A stretch of DNA of 64,000 nucleotides from Mesorhabditis belari (Eukaryota > Nematoda > Chromadorea > Rhabditida > Rhabditidae): positions 607,001-671,000 of the forward strand of contig CAUEEP010000892.1 in assembly GCA_958450365.1 (NCBI GenBank), read 5' to 3'. This document shows, in pieces, positions 32,560 through 40,993 of this stretch. Each line of letters starts with the position of its first letter. Position 1 is the first letter of the stretch. The translations under genes and the position numbers were made by a program. The notes below the pieces were generated by a model. That model worked only from the letters and a program-made list of their open reading frames with translations, had not been told where the DNA came from and ran no database searches.

Positions 32560-34664
32560 ACTAATTATTAAAGTGAATGACAAATCTGGAACCTACTAAG
32601 CAGTAAGATTTGAAACCTTGCTCGAACATGGTATCACAAACACTTTTACGCTTCTATAACATATTTCTACATTGTCAGTACCCCGATAGAACTTGAGTAG
32701 AGTTTCTTGTCAATTGTTTTGAGAAATTTTGAGAAAAGACTCTCCATACAAAATTTCTTCTAATAGAAGTTTACTACGTATTTTTTGCCTATAGAGAGGT
32801 GTTTTGCTTGAATGCTTTATCCCTGGTGTTACTGTGATACAATGGGGTACGTGTCGGTGTAGCTCATTGGTGGAGCGTTCGCTCGGTAAGCGGAAACGGT
32901 AAGTTCTGCTTAACTCTACGGATTGCCTAAAGCATGGGAAAATTCATTTCTGCAGCCTGCTTTTGTTTCCAAGAGTCACCCTTGAAATTTCCAATCGATT
33001 TCAACTGAATATTCCTTTCTTATCTTCTTTTCAAACTGGACACGGTTGGACACGATTCGGCCTCACCAATGGTCTACTTTGGGAAATTGCCGAAAATTGA
33101 GAAATTGTTTTCAAGGCTTTTCAAATCTTTCTAAATCGAATCCAAGTCTTTCATCACACATTTTCTTAATTGATTCAATAACGTTTGGTGTTATTCATTT
33201 ACCATTTAAGAGACAACATTCGATGCTTTTAGTCATTTAGCAAAGTCAAAAGTTTTCGTTTCCAAGGCTTTTCAAATCTTTCTAAATCGAACCCAAGTCT
33301 TTCATCACACATTTTTAAACTTCCAAGTTTATTTCAAGGTTATAGGATTTTTTTTTACATTTAAAGTTGGTTTTGGGTACTGATGAACGGGCCGAAAATA
33401 AAAAATTCACAAAAATTCGCGAAGTTGTCGAGGTGCTCGTCGTTTGGTCGATCATAAAAGGTAGTTTATGGAATTAATTAACTATAACTAACTTCTCATC
33501 TATCCATGTACAAAGCTAGTCGATAGCCATTTCCAAGCAGATCCTTTTATGTTGCCTTCTAAAAGCAACAATCTGGCTTTTTGGCTCACAGCCTAGCGAT
33601 ATAGGGCCAGTAAGCCAGGCTAAGCCAAAAGTTAGGTAGTAAGTCAGGTAGTAGTAACTACCGTAAATACTCTAATAGAAGTGCACCCTCACCATACAAA
33701 ATTGGTCACCCAAAAAGTCACCACTTTTGAAAAAGATTTTCGCCGAAAAGTGCTTAGAATGGTGTATATGGGCCATATGTATCCCATTGCGTGAAGATGG
33801 TTCAGTATTGTCACATGATCACACTGTAGTTGACTAGATCAAGACTTGTTTGTTTATTATCTTCTTTAATAAGATTAATAATTATTTAATAAGAGCCGAT
33901 TTATCGAAGCTACGCGGTTGACCTGACCTCGGTTGCTCCTCGAGCGAAAAGTCATTGATTTTGAATCAACGGTACCATCTTTGAATTGTACTTAGACTCA
34001 CTGATCCTTCCCCATAAACGTCATTTATTTCGGTTTCCGCAACTGGGGCTGAATAATATTTTTTAAGGCGAAACAGTATCTTATGTCGTATATGCTGCTT
34101 AGGCAAAACTTCGGTTGCTTTCAGAAAAAGCACAAAATAAAAGAGAATGAAGCAATATTACATTTGGATTTTCAGCAATCAATAGTAGAGAAGGGAAGTA
34201 AACAAAATCTCATATCATTCTCTGCTCTCAGAGACCTTGAGAGAGAAAGTCAAGAAAAGGTGTCAAGACTACTTCACCAGCCTAATAAAATTAAGCCGAT
34301 TAGTTCCGTAAAAAACGCGCAGGCCTTGACGCTTTCTTCTTCCTTGCCCAGAGCCACAAGGACCTTAAGAGCCACTAGGCCCGGGCTCGTCGGGCCAAAA
34401 TTGTCCCCTTTTTCGAGCTATTGGGTCTGATTCATCCTAAAAGTTTCTAACAATGATTTCAATGAGAAATTAAAGATTCAGCAGCTACTTCAAAACACCG
34501 GTAACAGCGGATCTTGATTGAGTCTAGGTTGGATAAACGATCTTTCAGTAATGATTTCAGTTGTTAAAACGTAAAAAAAAGTGATTGGATAAATATTATT
34601 TTCGACAAAAAAGCATTTTGATTTTCTTGACATATGGATCCTCAAAAAATCGAATTTTTCTAAC
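32560..34664. other. Gene-poor region with dispersed repeats
   Basis: The part at 32590-32840 matches the start of the window (about 95-370) in reverse, i.e. the far flank of the peptide cassette. At 32858-32905 a tRNA-5'-half-like sequence is seen (GTCGGTGTAGCTCATTGG and a plausible anticodon arm) without a T arm. The words at 33107-33165 and 33263-33320 are two copies of a 58-bp repeat (CTTTTCAAATCTTTCTAAAT). The part at 34310-34395 is a GC-rich patch shared with 17463. The open frame 34083-34430 has no recognisable domain. Confidence 0.4.
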
Positions 34665-35445
34665 AAAAATTTAGTTTTTTCTCGAAATTCTTCTTAAATC
34701 TTATATAAATTCAATGATGGAGTAAAAAGGATGGAGAAAAAATAAAGGGCATATCCTTCAATTACAGTATTTTTAGTTCTTAAAAAGCAAAACCACTTTT
34801 CGAAAGATTTTTCAGGTTTTTAGTTATGCGCATTCTCGTAACTTTCAAAAAAGGTCACTGCGCCACTGCGCCACTGCAAAAATCTATTTTTATTTATTTG
34901 CAGAAAAAACATTTTCAAAAAAGAGCGTGGCTCGCAGACGAAAAAAACGCTCCGGTTTCGAATGGGTTAAAGTTCCTTAAATAAGTCCGCTTTCATTTTG
35001 GTGCAAAGACTCATGTTTTTTTTTTGTTATTTGATAGTGGCTTTCTAACAAATTTGTTTATTGTAACAAACAATAACATTAACTAAAAACTGATTTAAAC
35101 AATCTCGGCATCATCATACAGATTCAAAGAATTAAAACTTTTGTTAAAAAATTAAACTGTCGATATCCTCAATTTCGTTTTCATCATCTTCGCCAAGAGC
35201 CTTTACAAAGCTATGTACGATTGTATCATCGGAAATGGCGCCAAAACTCTCACTCATTAGTAATGTTGGCCCTCGATAGCTCGATGTCTCGATGGTTTCT
35301 TTTTGTTGATTTGTCGTATTCGAACAGCTTTCTCGTCTCTCCTTTTTCTTCTCCTCTCATCTTTGGACGCCGATGAGGCGGTTGAACGAGCCGGTGACGG
35401 AGAGATGTGTTCTCTGAAACAAATAAATATAAATTTAAGGTAAAT
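34665..35445. repeat. Direct repeat, copy 2 (copied ARID4-like 3' end)
   Basis: Second copy of 22733-23505, again with the basic exon (SPSPARS region in the homologous frame) and the acidic C-terminal end on the minus strand. It stops at 35445, where the BEL/Pao 5' LTR starts, while copy 1 continues into the rest of the gene. Confidence 0.8.
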
Positions 35446-35664
35446 TGTTCGGAAATGCTTCCGATAAAGTCTATTTTTTCTTTAAATTGAGTCATCCTTT
35501 TTTTCCTGCAAAAATCCATCCGCGATTTCCCATTTCCAGACGCCAAAACATAGACCTTTTCTAAACATTTCCCCCCCTCGACTTTTCCGTATATATAACC
35601 CTCTTGTGCTTTAATAAATTATTCTGCCTGAACCAAGGGATACGGACGCACACTATCCCCAACA
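35446..35664 (+). repeat. BEL/Pao 5' LTR
   Basis: A 219-bp segment starting TGTTCGG and ending CCCCAACA, with a TATATATAA word at about 35592 and AATAAA at about 35612. It begins exactly where the direct repeat shared with 23505 breaks off. The primer-binding-site-like TTGGTGCGCAGTCCTG follows at once. No second LTR was noticed in the window. Confidence 0.75.
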
Positions 35665-35683
35665 TTGGTGCGCAGTCCTGACC
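35665..35683 (+). other. Primer-binding site of the BEL/Pao element
   Basis: TTGGTGCGCAGTCCTGACC directly after the LTR end, the usual place for the minus-strand tRNA primer site in LTR elements. I cannot name the tRNA without a search. Confidence 0.6.
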
Positions 35684-35813
35684 GATCATCTCTCAGCTCA
35701 TCTCTTGTCTCTCGTCGCTTTCATCTCTCGTGGAATCTACTTCAGGCGGGAGCCCCTCAAATTCTTGGGGAGGACCGACTGAATAGGGGTGATCCCGAGA
35801 AATTCGAGAGCCG

Positions 35814-36614
35814 ATGAGAAGAGACCCAATTGAGAGGAGGCTGAAAGATTTATTCGGCTGGACCCCCTACGAATCGAAGACTCGTCGATCCCGCAACGGT
35901 GTCAGCGATCAACCAAGAGCCCAACAAGCCTCATCAAGCCCACGGAAAACCCGACAATCCGACCGATCCAGCAAGAGCGTCGTGAAGCGACCACAAGCAA
36001 GGATCCCGAGCTCCAAGTCAAGCTCACCAAAGCCTTCATCTATAGAAGCCCTCGTCGAAGGTTTTCTCGCCCAGCCAGCCGAAGAAATCGCTCTCCGTCT
36101 GGACTTCAACGACAACTGGATAGCTGTCACCCAATTGCTCCGTCACCACGCCGTTCCGTCTGCAGTCGCTCGCCACTTCAAAAGAGCCCTCGCGATTAGA
36201 AGACGAGAACAATCCCCGGTGACCCATACAGCAGAAAGCCCAAAGGACATTGCTCCATCCAGCCAAGAAGAAGCTCCTGAGAAACATCACGTTCCAGCAC
36301 CCATTCCAAACGGCGTGATTTTCACAACGCAAGAAGAAGCATCAGGAGAATATCGCGTATCAACGCCGATTCCTACAGTGGACTCAGACGTGATCTTCAA
36401 CCCAGAGTCAAAAAGTCAACCTCAAAGTACTGAAGAAGCAGTACCCGGTACAAGCACCACGGTCGACGCTTCTTGCCAGACATCACCAAGACGAAAAAGA
36501 AAACCTCGCAATCGAGGAGGGAAACGACGGGCAGCACAGGCAATTGCTGCGGCCGCCAGAACCATTCACCTCGATTCCAGCCGGCTCACCATCACCTTCA
36601 ACGATCGACAGTAA
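35814..36614 (+). CDS. BEL/Pao upstream ORF (266 residues), basic, unrecognised
   Basis: The protein is Ser/Arg/Lys-rich at both ends (MRRDPIERRLKDLFGW at the start; PRRKRKPRNRGGKRR near residue 225-240), with a short helical centre at about 80-125 (ALVEGFLAQPAEEIALRLD). Residues about 140-200 contain two similar EEA..HHV/YRV..PIP units. It ends in TAA three bases before the ATG of gag-pol and is in the same reading frame as gag-pol. It may be an accessory nucleic-acid-binding protein or an N-terminal gag extension made by stop read-through. No named family recognised. Confidence 0.7.
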   Translation: MRRDPIERRLKDLFGWTPYESKTRRSRNGVSDQPRAQQASSSPRKTRQSDRSSKSVVKRPQARIPSSKSSSPKPSSIEALVEGFLAQPAEEIALRLDFNDNWIAVTQLLRHHAVPSAVARHFKRALAIRRREQSPVTHTAESPKDIAPSSQEEAPEKHHVPAPIPNGVIFTTQEEASGEYRVSTPIPTVDSDVIFNPESKSQPQSTEEAVPGTSTTVDASCQTSPRRKRKPRNRGGKRRAAQAIAAAARTIHLDSSRLTITFNDRQ

Positions 36615-36617
36615 AAG

Positions 36618-39600
36618 ATGACTGCCGTGATGAAAGGGAAAGTAACCAGAGCCGTCACAAAAATCAACGGGATTCTCGATCGTGTCAAAAACAGTGACGA
36701 ATCACTCGAAGGCGACCTCTTGTCAAACGACATTGACAGAATCAACAAAGCCGCAAACTCGATCGAGACATTCCTTGGTGAAATCGTATCAGCCCAAAAG
36801 GAGATGGACGTGGCCCAGAAACAATGGTTAGACTACATCGCATCGCTTGGCGAAGAAGCACGGGTAAAGGAGGCGGAAGCAATGGAGCGACATCTGGATT
36901 CAAGTGATGGAGCCAATGAAGCGCTGGAGGCAGCTTCAAAGCACGCGGTGCTATTGGAAAGTCTCAAGCATCGTGCCCACCAAGCACTCCGAGAGCTCTC
37001 CTCAACCATCACCACTTCCTCACCCACAATAACTACCCCTCTTCTCTACGCTGCTTCAAATCCATCTGTTCCACAGCCTTTTCTTCTCCCCAAAATTCCG
37101 CTACCAAGATTTGATGGGGATGAAAGCAAGTTCCGACTGTTCACACAAGCCTTCGATCAAACAATCGATTCACAGAATTGGCCAAAGGTTGTCAAGCTCG
37201 CATACATGTTCGATTCACTCGATGGACGGGCCAAGCAAGCAATTGCTGGTTTCGAACTTTCCGAAGAAAACTACGACCTCGTCAGAACTCGATTGAAAGA
37301 ACGATTCGGCAACGAACAGTCACTCAGAAACAAGATTTTTTCGCAAATCTTGTCACTCCGACCCTACGGCGAATCATACAACGAAACTGTGGAATTGGTT
37401 GATGAAATTGAAGCTCTACTCCAACAAGCGGAGACATTGAAAATGGACGTCGAAGCCGAAGCCATTCGACTGGCAATCGAAAAAGCCCTTCCTAGATGGG
37501 TCGAGTCCAGCGTCTTCCAAATGAAATTATCTTCTCCCATATGGAAACTCGGCGACCTCAGGAAAGCCTTGGCAAAAATCGTGAAATCCGGTGCCGAGCG
37601 ACAGCAGCACTTCAAACGACACGAAAGAGCCACAACGATGGTCACCACCTACTCGAAGAAAACCCGACCACCGGAGAAAGGACAAAACGAGTTCCACAGA
37701 AAACCCAACCCACCCAACACAAGCGAAACGCAAACAAGAACCAAGAAACCTCCACGAAAAGCATGCGCCTACTGCTCGGAAATGCACGCATCACTGGAGT
37801 GCAGGAAATTTGCAAACCCAGAAGCAAGGAAACGCCATCTCCAAGCAACCCAAAAATGCTTCAACTGTCTCCAAGAAGGACACAACGTGGCGAAATGTCC
37901 AAGCAAATGGACATGTCGAAAGTGCAAGAAGAAACACCACTCTTCAATCTGCAACCTCCCCAATCCATCGACAGAAAGGAACACCGCTGCAGCAACCACC
38001 GATGATGCGCCAACGGCCCTTGCTTGCAAGGCCCCAGAGGGTGTTCTCCTAATGACCATCCAAGCGATCGTGAGAAATCCAAAGAACAACAAAAGAGTCA
38101 AAACGTCTATCTTCTTCGATTGTGGCAGCGACTTCAGCTACGTATCCTTCGACCTTCTCGAACTCCTAGGAATCGAAAAAGCTGCTCATCAATCCATGGA
38201 TGTCACGACCTTTGGTGGCCAAACAAAGAAACTACCGTTCCAAGCTGCAAACGTCGAACTCGAATTACTTGATGGAAGCACCTTCCCTTTGGCTGCTCGA
38301 GGCATTTCGCAGATCACAGCAAAATTGCGATCAATTGCCATCTCCAACATCAAACCAGAAAAACTTCGTGGACACATACAGACCGAGAAAAGACAACCAC
38401 ATGTACTACTCGGCATCGACGACTTCTGGAACCTCGTTATCAACAAACGAAAAGAAAAGATTGCCAACCTCCACATCATCGACACAAAACTGGGCGTCGT
38501 CTTGTCTGGAGGGGACAATCCACTCAAACGCAACAACTACGGTGTCACCGCTGAAGAGGAAAACATCGAAGAAGGAGCTATATGTGCCAACGGAATATCT
38601 ATCATCGATGAAGACAGCGTGATGCAAGAAGAAGTCGCAAAATGGTTGAGCCTCGACAACATTGGCATCGAAGACCAAAGAGACACCAAAAACGATGACC
38701 AAGAGACATACGAAAAGTTCAAACAATCGACAAAGTTCGTGAACAACAGGTTCCTCATCTCGATTCCAATCGACGAAAACGTCCAACTGGATTCAAACGA
38801 AGGATTGGCAATCCAACAATTGATCGCTTGGACAAAGAATGCCTCGAAGAGTCCCGAAACAATCCCCAAAACCAAAGAGGGATTCGAACTCTGGAAAAAA
38901 GACGGAATCATTGAACAAATTCCCGACGAAGAAATCCAGAACCCTCCAGGAGGAAAGTGTGTCTACAACCCATTCCATGTGGTAACTAAGAAGTTCCGCA
39001 TTGTGCACAACGGGTCTGCAGCACGCAAAGGCCGAACATCTCTGAACTCCCACATTCACAGAGGACCAGTCATGCACATGGATTTGGTGCAATTTCTGTT
39101 GATGTTCAGAACGGCTCCCCACGTTGCCATGGTTGACATAAAGCAAGCTTTCCTCCAACTGGGACTCCACACCTACGACAAGGACCTCTTGAGATTCCTG
39201 GTTCCCAAAGATTGGAAGAAACCAATAACGAAAGAAAACATTCGACACATGCGTTTCACACGACCCAACTTCGGTTTGAAATGTTCGTCCTTCCTTCTGG
39301 CTGGTACCCTCAAAATACTCTTCGACGAAAGCGATCCAAGAAATGAGGAAGTGCTCAAAGGAACATATGTCGACAACATGTTGGCCACCGGAAACACTGC
39401 CGATGAGGTCAAGAACAAAATCGAATACACAAAGGAAAAGCTGCAAGAAGCCAGCATGGAGCTAAGGGATCTCGTCAGCAATTCTCCGTCGAACAATAAG
39501 AAATGGAGATTCGAAAAAACGAAAAAATACAACGTTTTGGGACACACATGGAACATCGAAACCGATTCCATCGTCTTCCGAATCCCAGGAAATGAATGGA

Positions 39601-40970
39601 CCACCACAACCAAACGGTCACTTCTCTCGAATCTCGCCAGATTCTACGACCCAATGGGTTACTTCGCACCGATTTGGCTTCCTCTCAAAAGTGTCATCCA
39701 GAAGACTTGGAAGTTGGATCTGAAATGGGATCAACCCTTGCCACCCGAGATTGCCAACGAATTGATCAAAACGAACTCGGCAATCATCACAATACCCAGG
39801 AATGTGCTACCAACAATCCCCGGCGAGTTGATCCTACATGTCTTCACTGACGCGAGCCTTGTGGGAATTGGAATCTGTGCATATCTCAAAGTCAAGAACT
39901 CCAACCATCTTCCCCACCTCCTCATGGCGAAATCAAAAGTGACTCCACTAGGCGAAAACACGGTGCCCCGCCTCGAGCTCACGGCTGCAACACTGGGGGT
40001 TCGAAAAGCCAAAACCATCAGAAAAAACATTCCGAGAGTTCATGCTTGTATAATCTGGAGTGATAGCCAAGTTGTGTTGGGCTGGATAAGAGGAGATGCG
40101 GCCGACAAACCAGTTTTCGTGAAGAATCGTCTCGCCGAAATTACAAGCATCGAAGCAACTTTCCGTTATGTGCGAACCCACGAAAACCCAGCCGACATTG
40201 CCTCGAGAGGGATGGAGATTTCGAAAATCGAGAAAAATGAACTATGGTGGAATGGACCCGGCTTCCTACGACAACCAGAGGACCAATGGCCCAGACCCGA
40301 GCTGGAGCCTATTGAAATCACTCCGACAAAAGGGACAACAGCAACAAGCATCATCCAAACACAAGAAAAGGAAGATTGCTCGCTGTTGAACCCTAGGAGA
40401 TTCTCTTCATGGAACAAGATGATCTGCACAATGACATTCGTTTTGTGGTTCATCAAAATCACATCAACTCGAGCGGAATCAGGAATCAGATCGATCTTGA
40501 AGAACTTTACCCACCGGCATGAAGTTGGACAACTCGTCGAGATCCAGCTCATCAAAGAAAGTCAACAAAGATATCCGCCATCTCCAACGGACACAAAGTC
40601 ACTTCATTTGTTTCGCGATGAGAATAACTGTTGGAGATCCCAAGGACGTATCGACAATAGTAATGCCGGAGAAGAGGCGAAGAAACCGTTCTTCCTCTCC
40701 CACAAAGACCCAGCTACGGCACTACTCGCCGCCGATGTACACGAAAGGATGCAACATGCCAGCACCTCAGTCACATTGACCACTCTTCGAAACAGTGTTT
40801 GGATTACACACGGAAGAGTTCTGGTCAACAAAGTCGTGAAAAGATGCCTAGCATGCAAGCCGGAACGTGCAGTGCCTTTCAAACTGCCTGAGCTTCCACA
40901 ACTACCAACCTCAAGGGTAAACTACCCTTCGAAAACGCCGGTGTCGATCTTGCTGGACCATTTCTCGTAA
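36618..40970 (+). CDS. BEL/Pao gag-pol polyprotein (gag, protease, RT, RNase H, integrase N-part)
   Basis: 1450 codons. The N-terminal 350 residues are gag (DUF1759-like helical region). Cysteine motifs follow at about 380 (CAYCSEMHASLEC) and 414 (a CX2CX4HX4C knuckle). The aspartic protease has FFDCGSD at about 500 (DCGS in place of the common DSG). Reverse transcriptase has VDIKQAF at about 838 and YVDN at about 917, where many families have YVDD. RNase H has FTDAS and SDSQ. The integrase zinc-binding region ends with CLACK at about 1415. The frame then shifts near 40905-40920 and stops at 40968, so the integrase core continues in another frame in the next ORF. Typical BEL/Pao domain order; the break is described, not repaired. 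Confidence 0.9.
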   Translation: MTAVMKGKVTRAVTKINGILDRVKNSDESLEGDLLSNDIDRINKAANSIETFLGEIVSAQKEMDVAQKQWLDYIASLGEEARVKEAEAMERHLDSSDGANEALEAASKHAVLLESLKHRAHQALRELSSTITTSSPTITTPLLYAASNPSVPQPFLLPKIPLPRFDGDESKFRLFTQAFDQTIDSQNWPKVVKLAYMFDSLDGRAKQAIAGFELSEENYDLVRTRLKERFGNEQSLRNKIFSQILSLRPYGESYNETVELVDEIEALLQQAETLKMDVEAEAIRLAIEKALPRWVESSVFQMKLSSPIWKLGDLRKALAKIVKSGAERQQHFKRHERATTMVTTYSKKTRPPEKGQNEFHRKPNPPNTSETQTRTKKPPRKACAYCSEMHASLECRKFANPEARKRHLQATQKCFNCLQEGHNVAKCPSKWTCRKCKKKHHSSICNLPNPSTERNTAAATTDDAPTALACKAPEGVLLMTIQAIVRNPKNNKRVKTSIFFDCGSDFSYVSFDLLELLGIEKAAHQSMDVTTFGGQTKKLPFQAANVELELLDGSTFPLAARGISQITAKLRSIAISNIKPEKLRGHIQTEKRQPHVLLGIDDFWNLVINKRKEKIANLHIIDTKLGVVLSGGDNPLKRNNYGVTAEEENIEEGAICANGISIIDEDSVMQEEVAKWLSLDNIGIEDQRDTKNDDQETYEKFKQSTKFVNNRFLISIPIDENVQLDSNEGLAIQQLIAWTKNASKSPETIPKTKEGFELWKKDGIIEQIPDEEIQNPPGGKCVYNPFHVVTKKFRIVHNGSAARKGRTSLNSHIHRGPVMHMDLVQFLLMFRTAPHVAMVDIKQAFLQLGLHTYDKDLLRFLVPKDWKKPITKENIRHMRFTRPNFGLKCSSFLLAGTLKILFDESDPRNEEVLKGTYVDNMLATGNTADEVKNKIEYTKEKLQEASMELRDLVSNSPSNNKKWRFEKTKKYNVLGHTWNIETDSIVFRIPGNEWTTTTKRSLLSNLARFYDPMGYFAPIWLPLKSVIQKTWKLDLKWDQPLPPEIANELIKTNSAIITIPRNVLPTIPGELILHVFTDASLVGIGICAYLKVKNSNHLPHLLMAKSKVTPLGENTVPRLELTAATLGVRKAKTIRKNIPRVHACIIWSDSQVVLGWIRGDAADKPVFVKNRLAEITSIEATFRYVRTHENPADIASRGMEISKIEKNELWWNGPGFLRQPEDQWPRPELEPIEITPTKGTTATSIIQTQEKEDCSLLNPRRFSSWNKMICTMTFVLWFIKITSTRAESGIRSILKNFTHRHEVGQLVEIQLIKESQQRYPPSPTDTKSLHLFRDENNCWRSQGRIDNSNAGEEAKKPFFLSHKDPATALLAADVHERMQHASTSVTLTTLRNSVWITHGRVLVNKVVKRCLACKPERAVPFKLPELPQLPTSRVNYPSKTPVSILLDHFS

Positions 40971-40993
40971 ACGACAACGGTGAAACGACAAAA

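Noticed and set aside
32858..32935. Functional tRNA-Thr-like gene
   Set aside because: D and anticodon arms can be drawn, but position 33 is not T and there is no T arm or acceptor pairing.
33107..33320. CRISPR-like or satellite array
   Set aside because: Only two copies of a 58-bp word, with an irregular spacer; nuclear eukaryotic context.
37496..39850. Many open frames of 60-217 codons on both strands inside gag-pol
   Set aside because: They are shadows of the long gag-pol frame; low stop density comes from its C-rich codon use.
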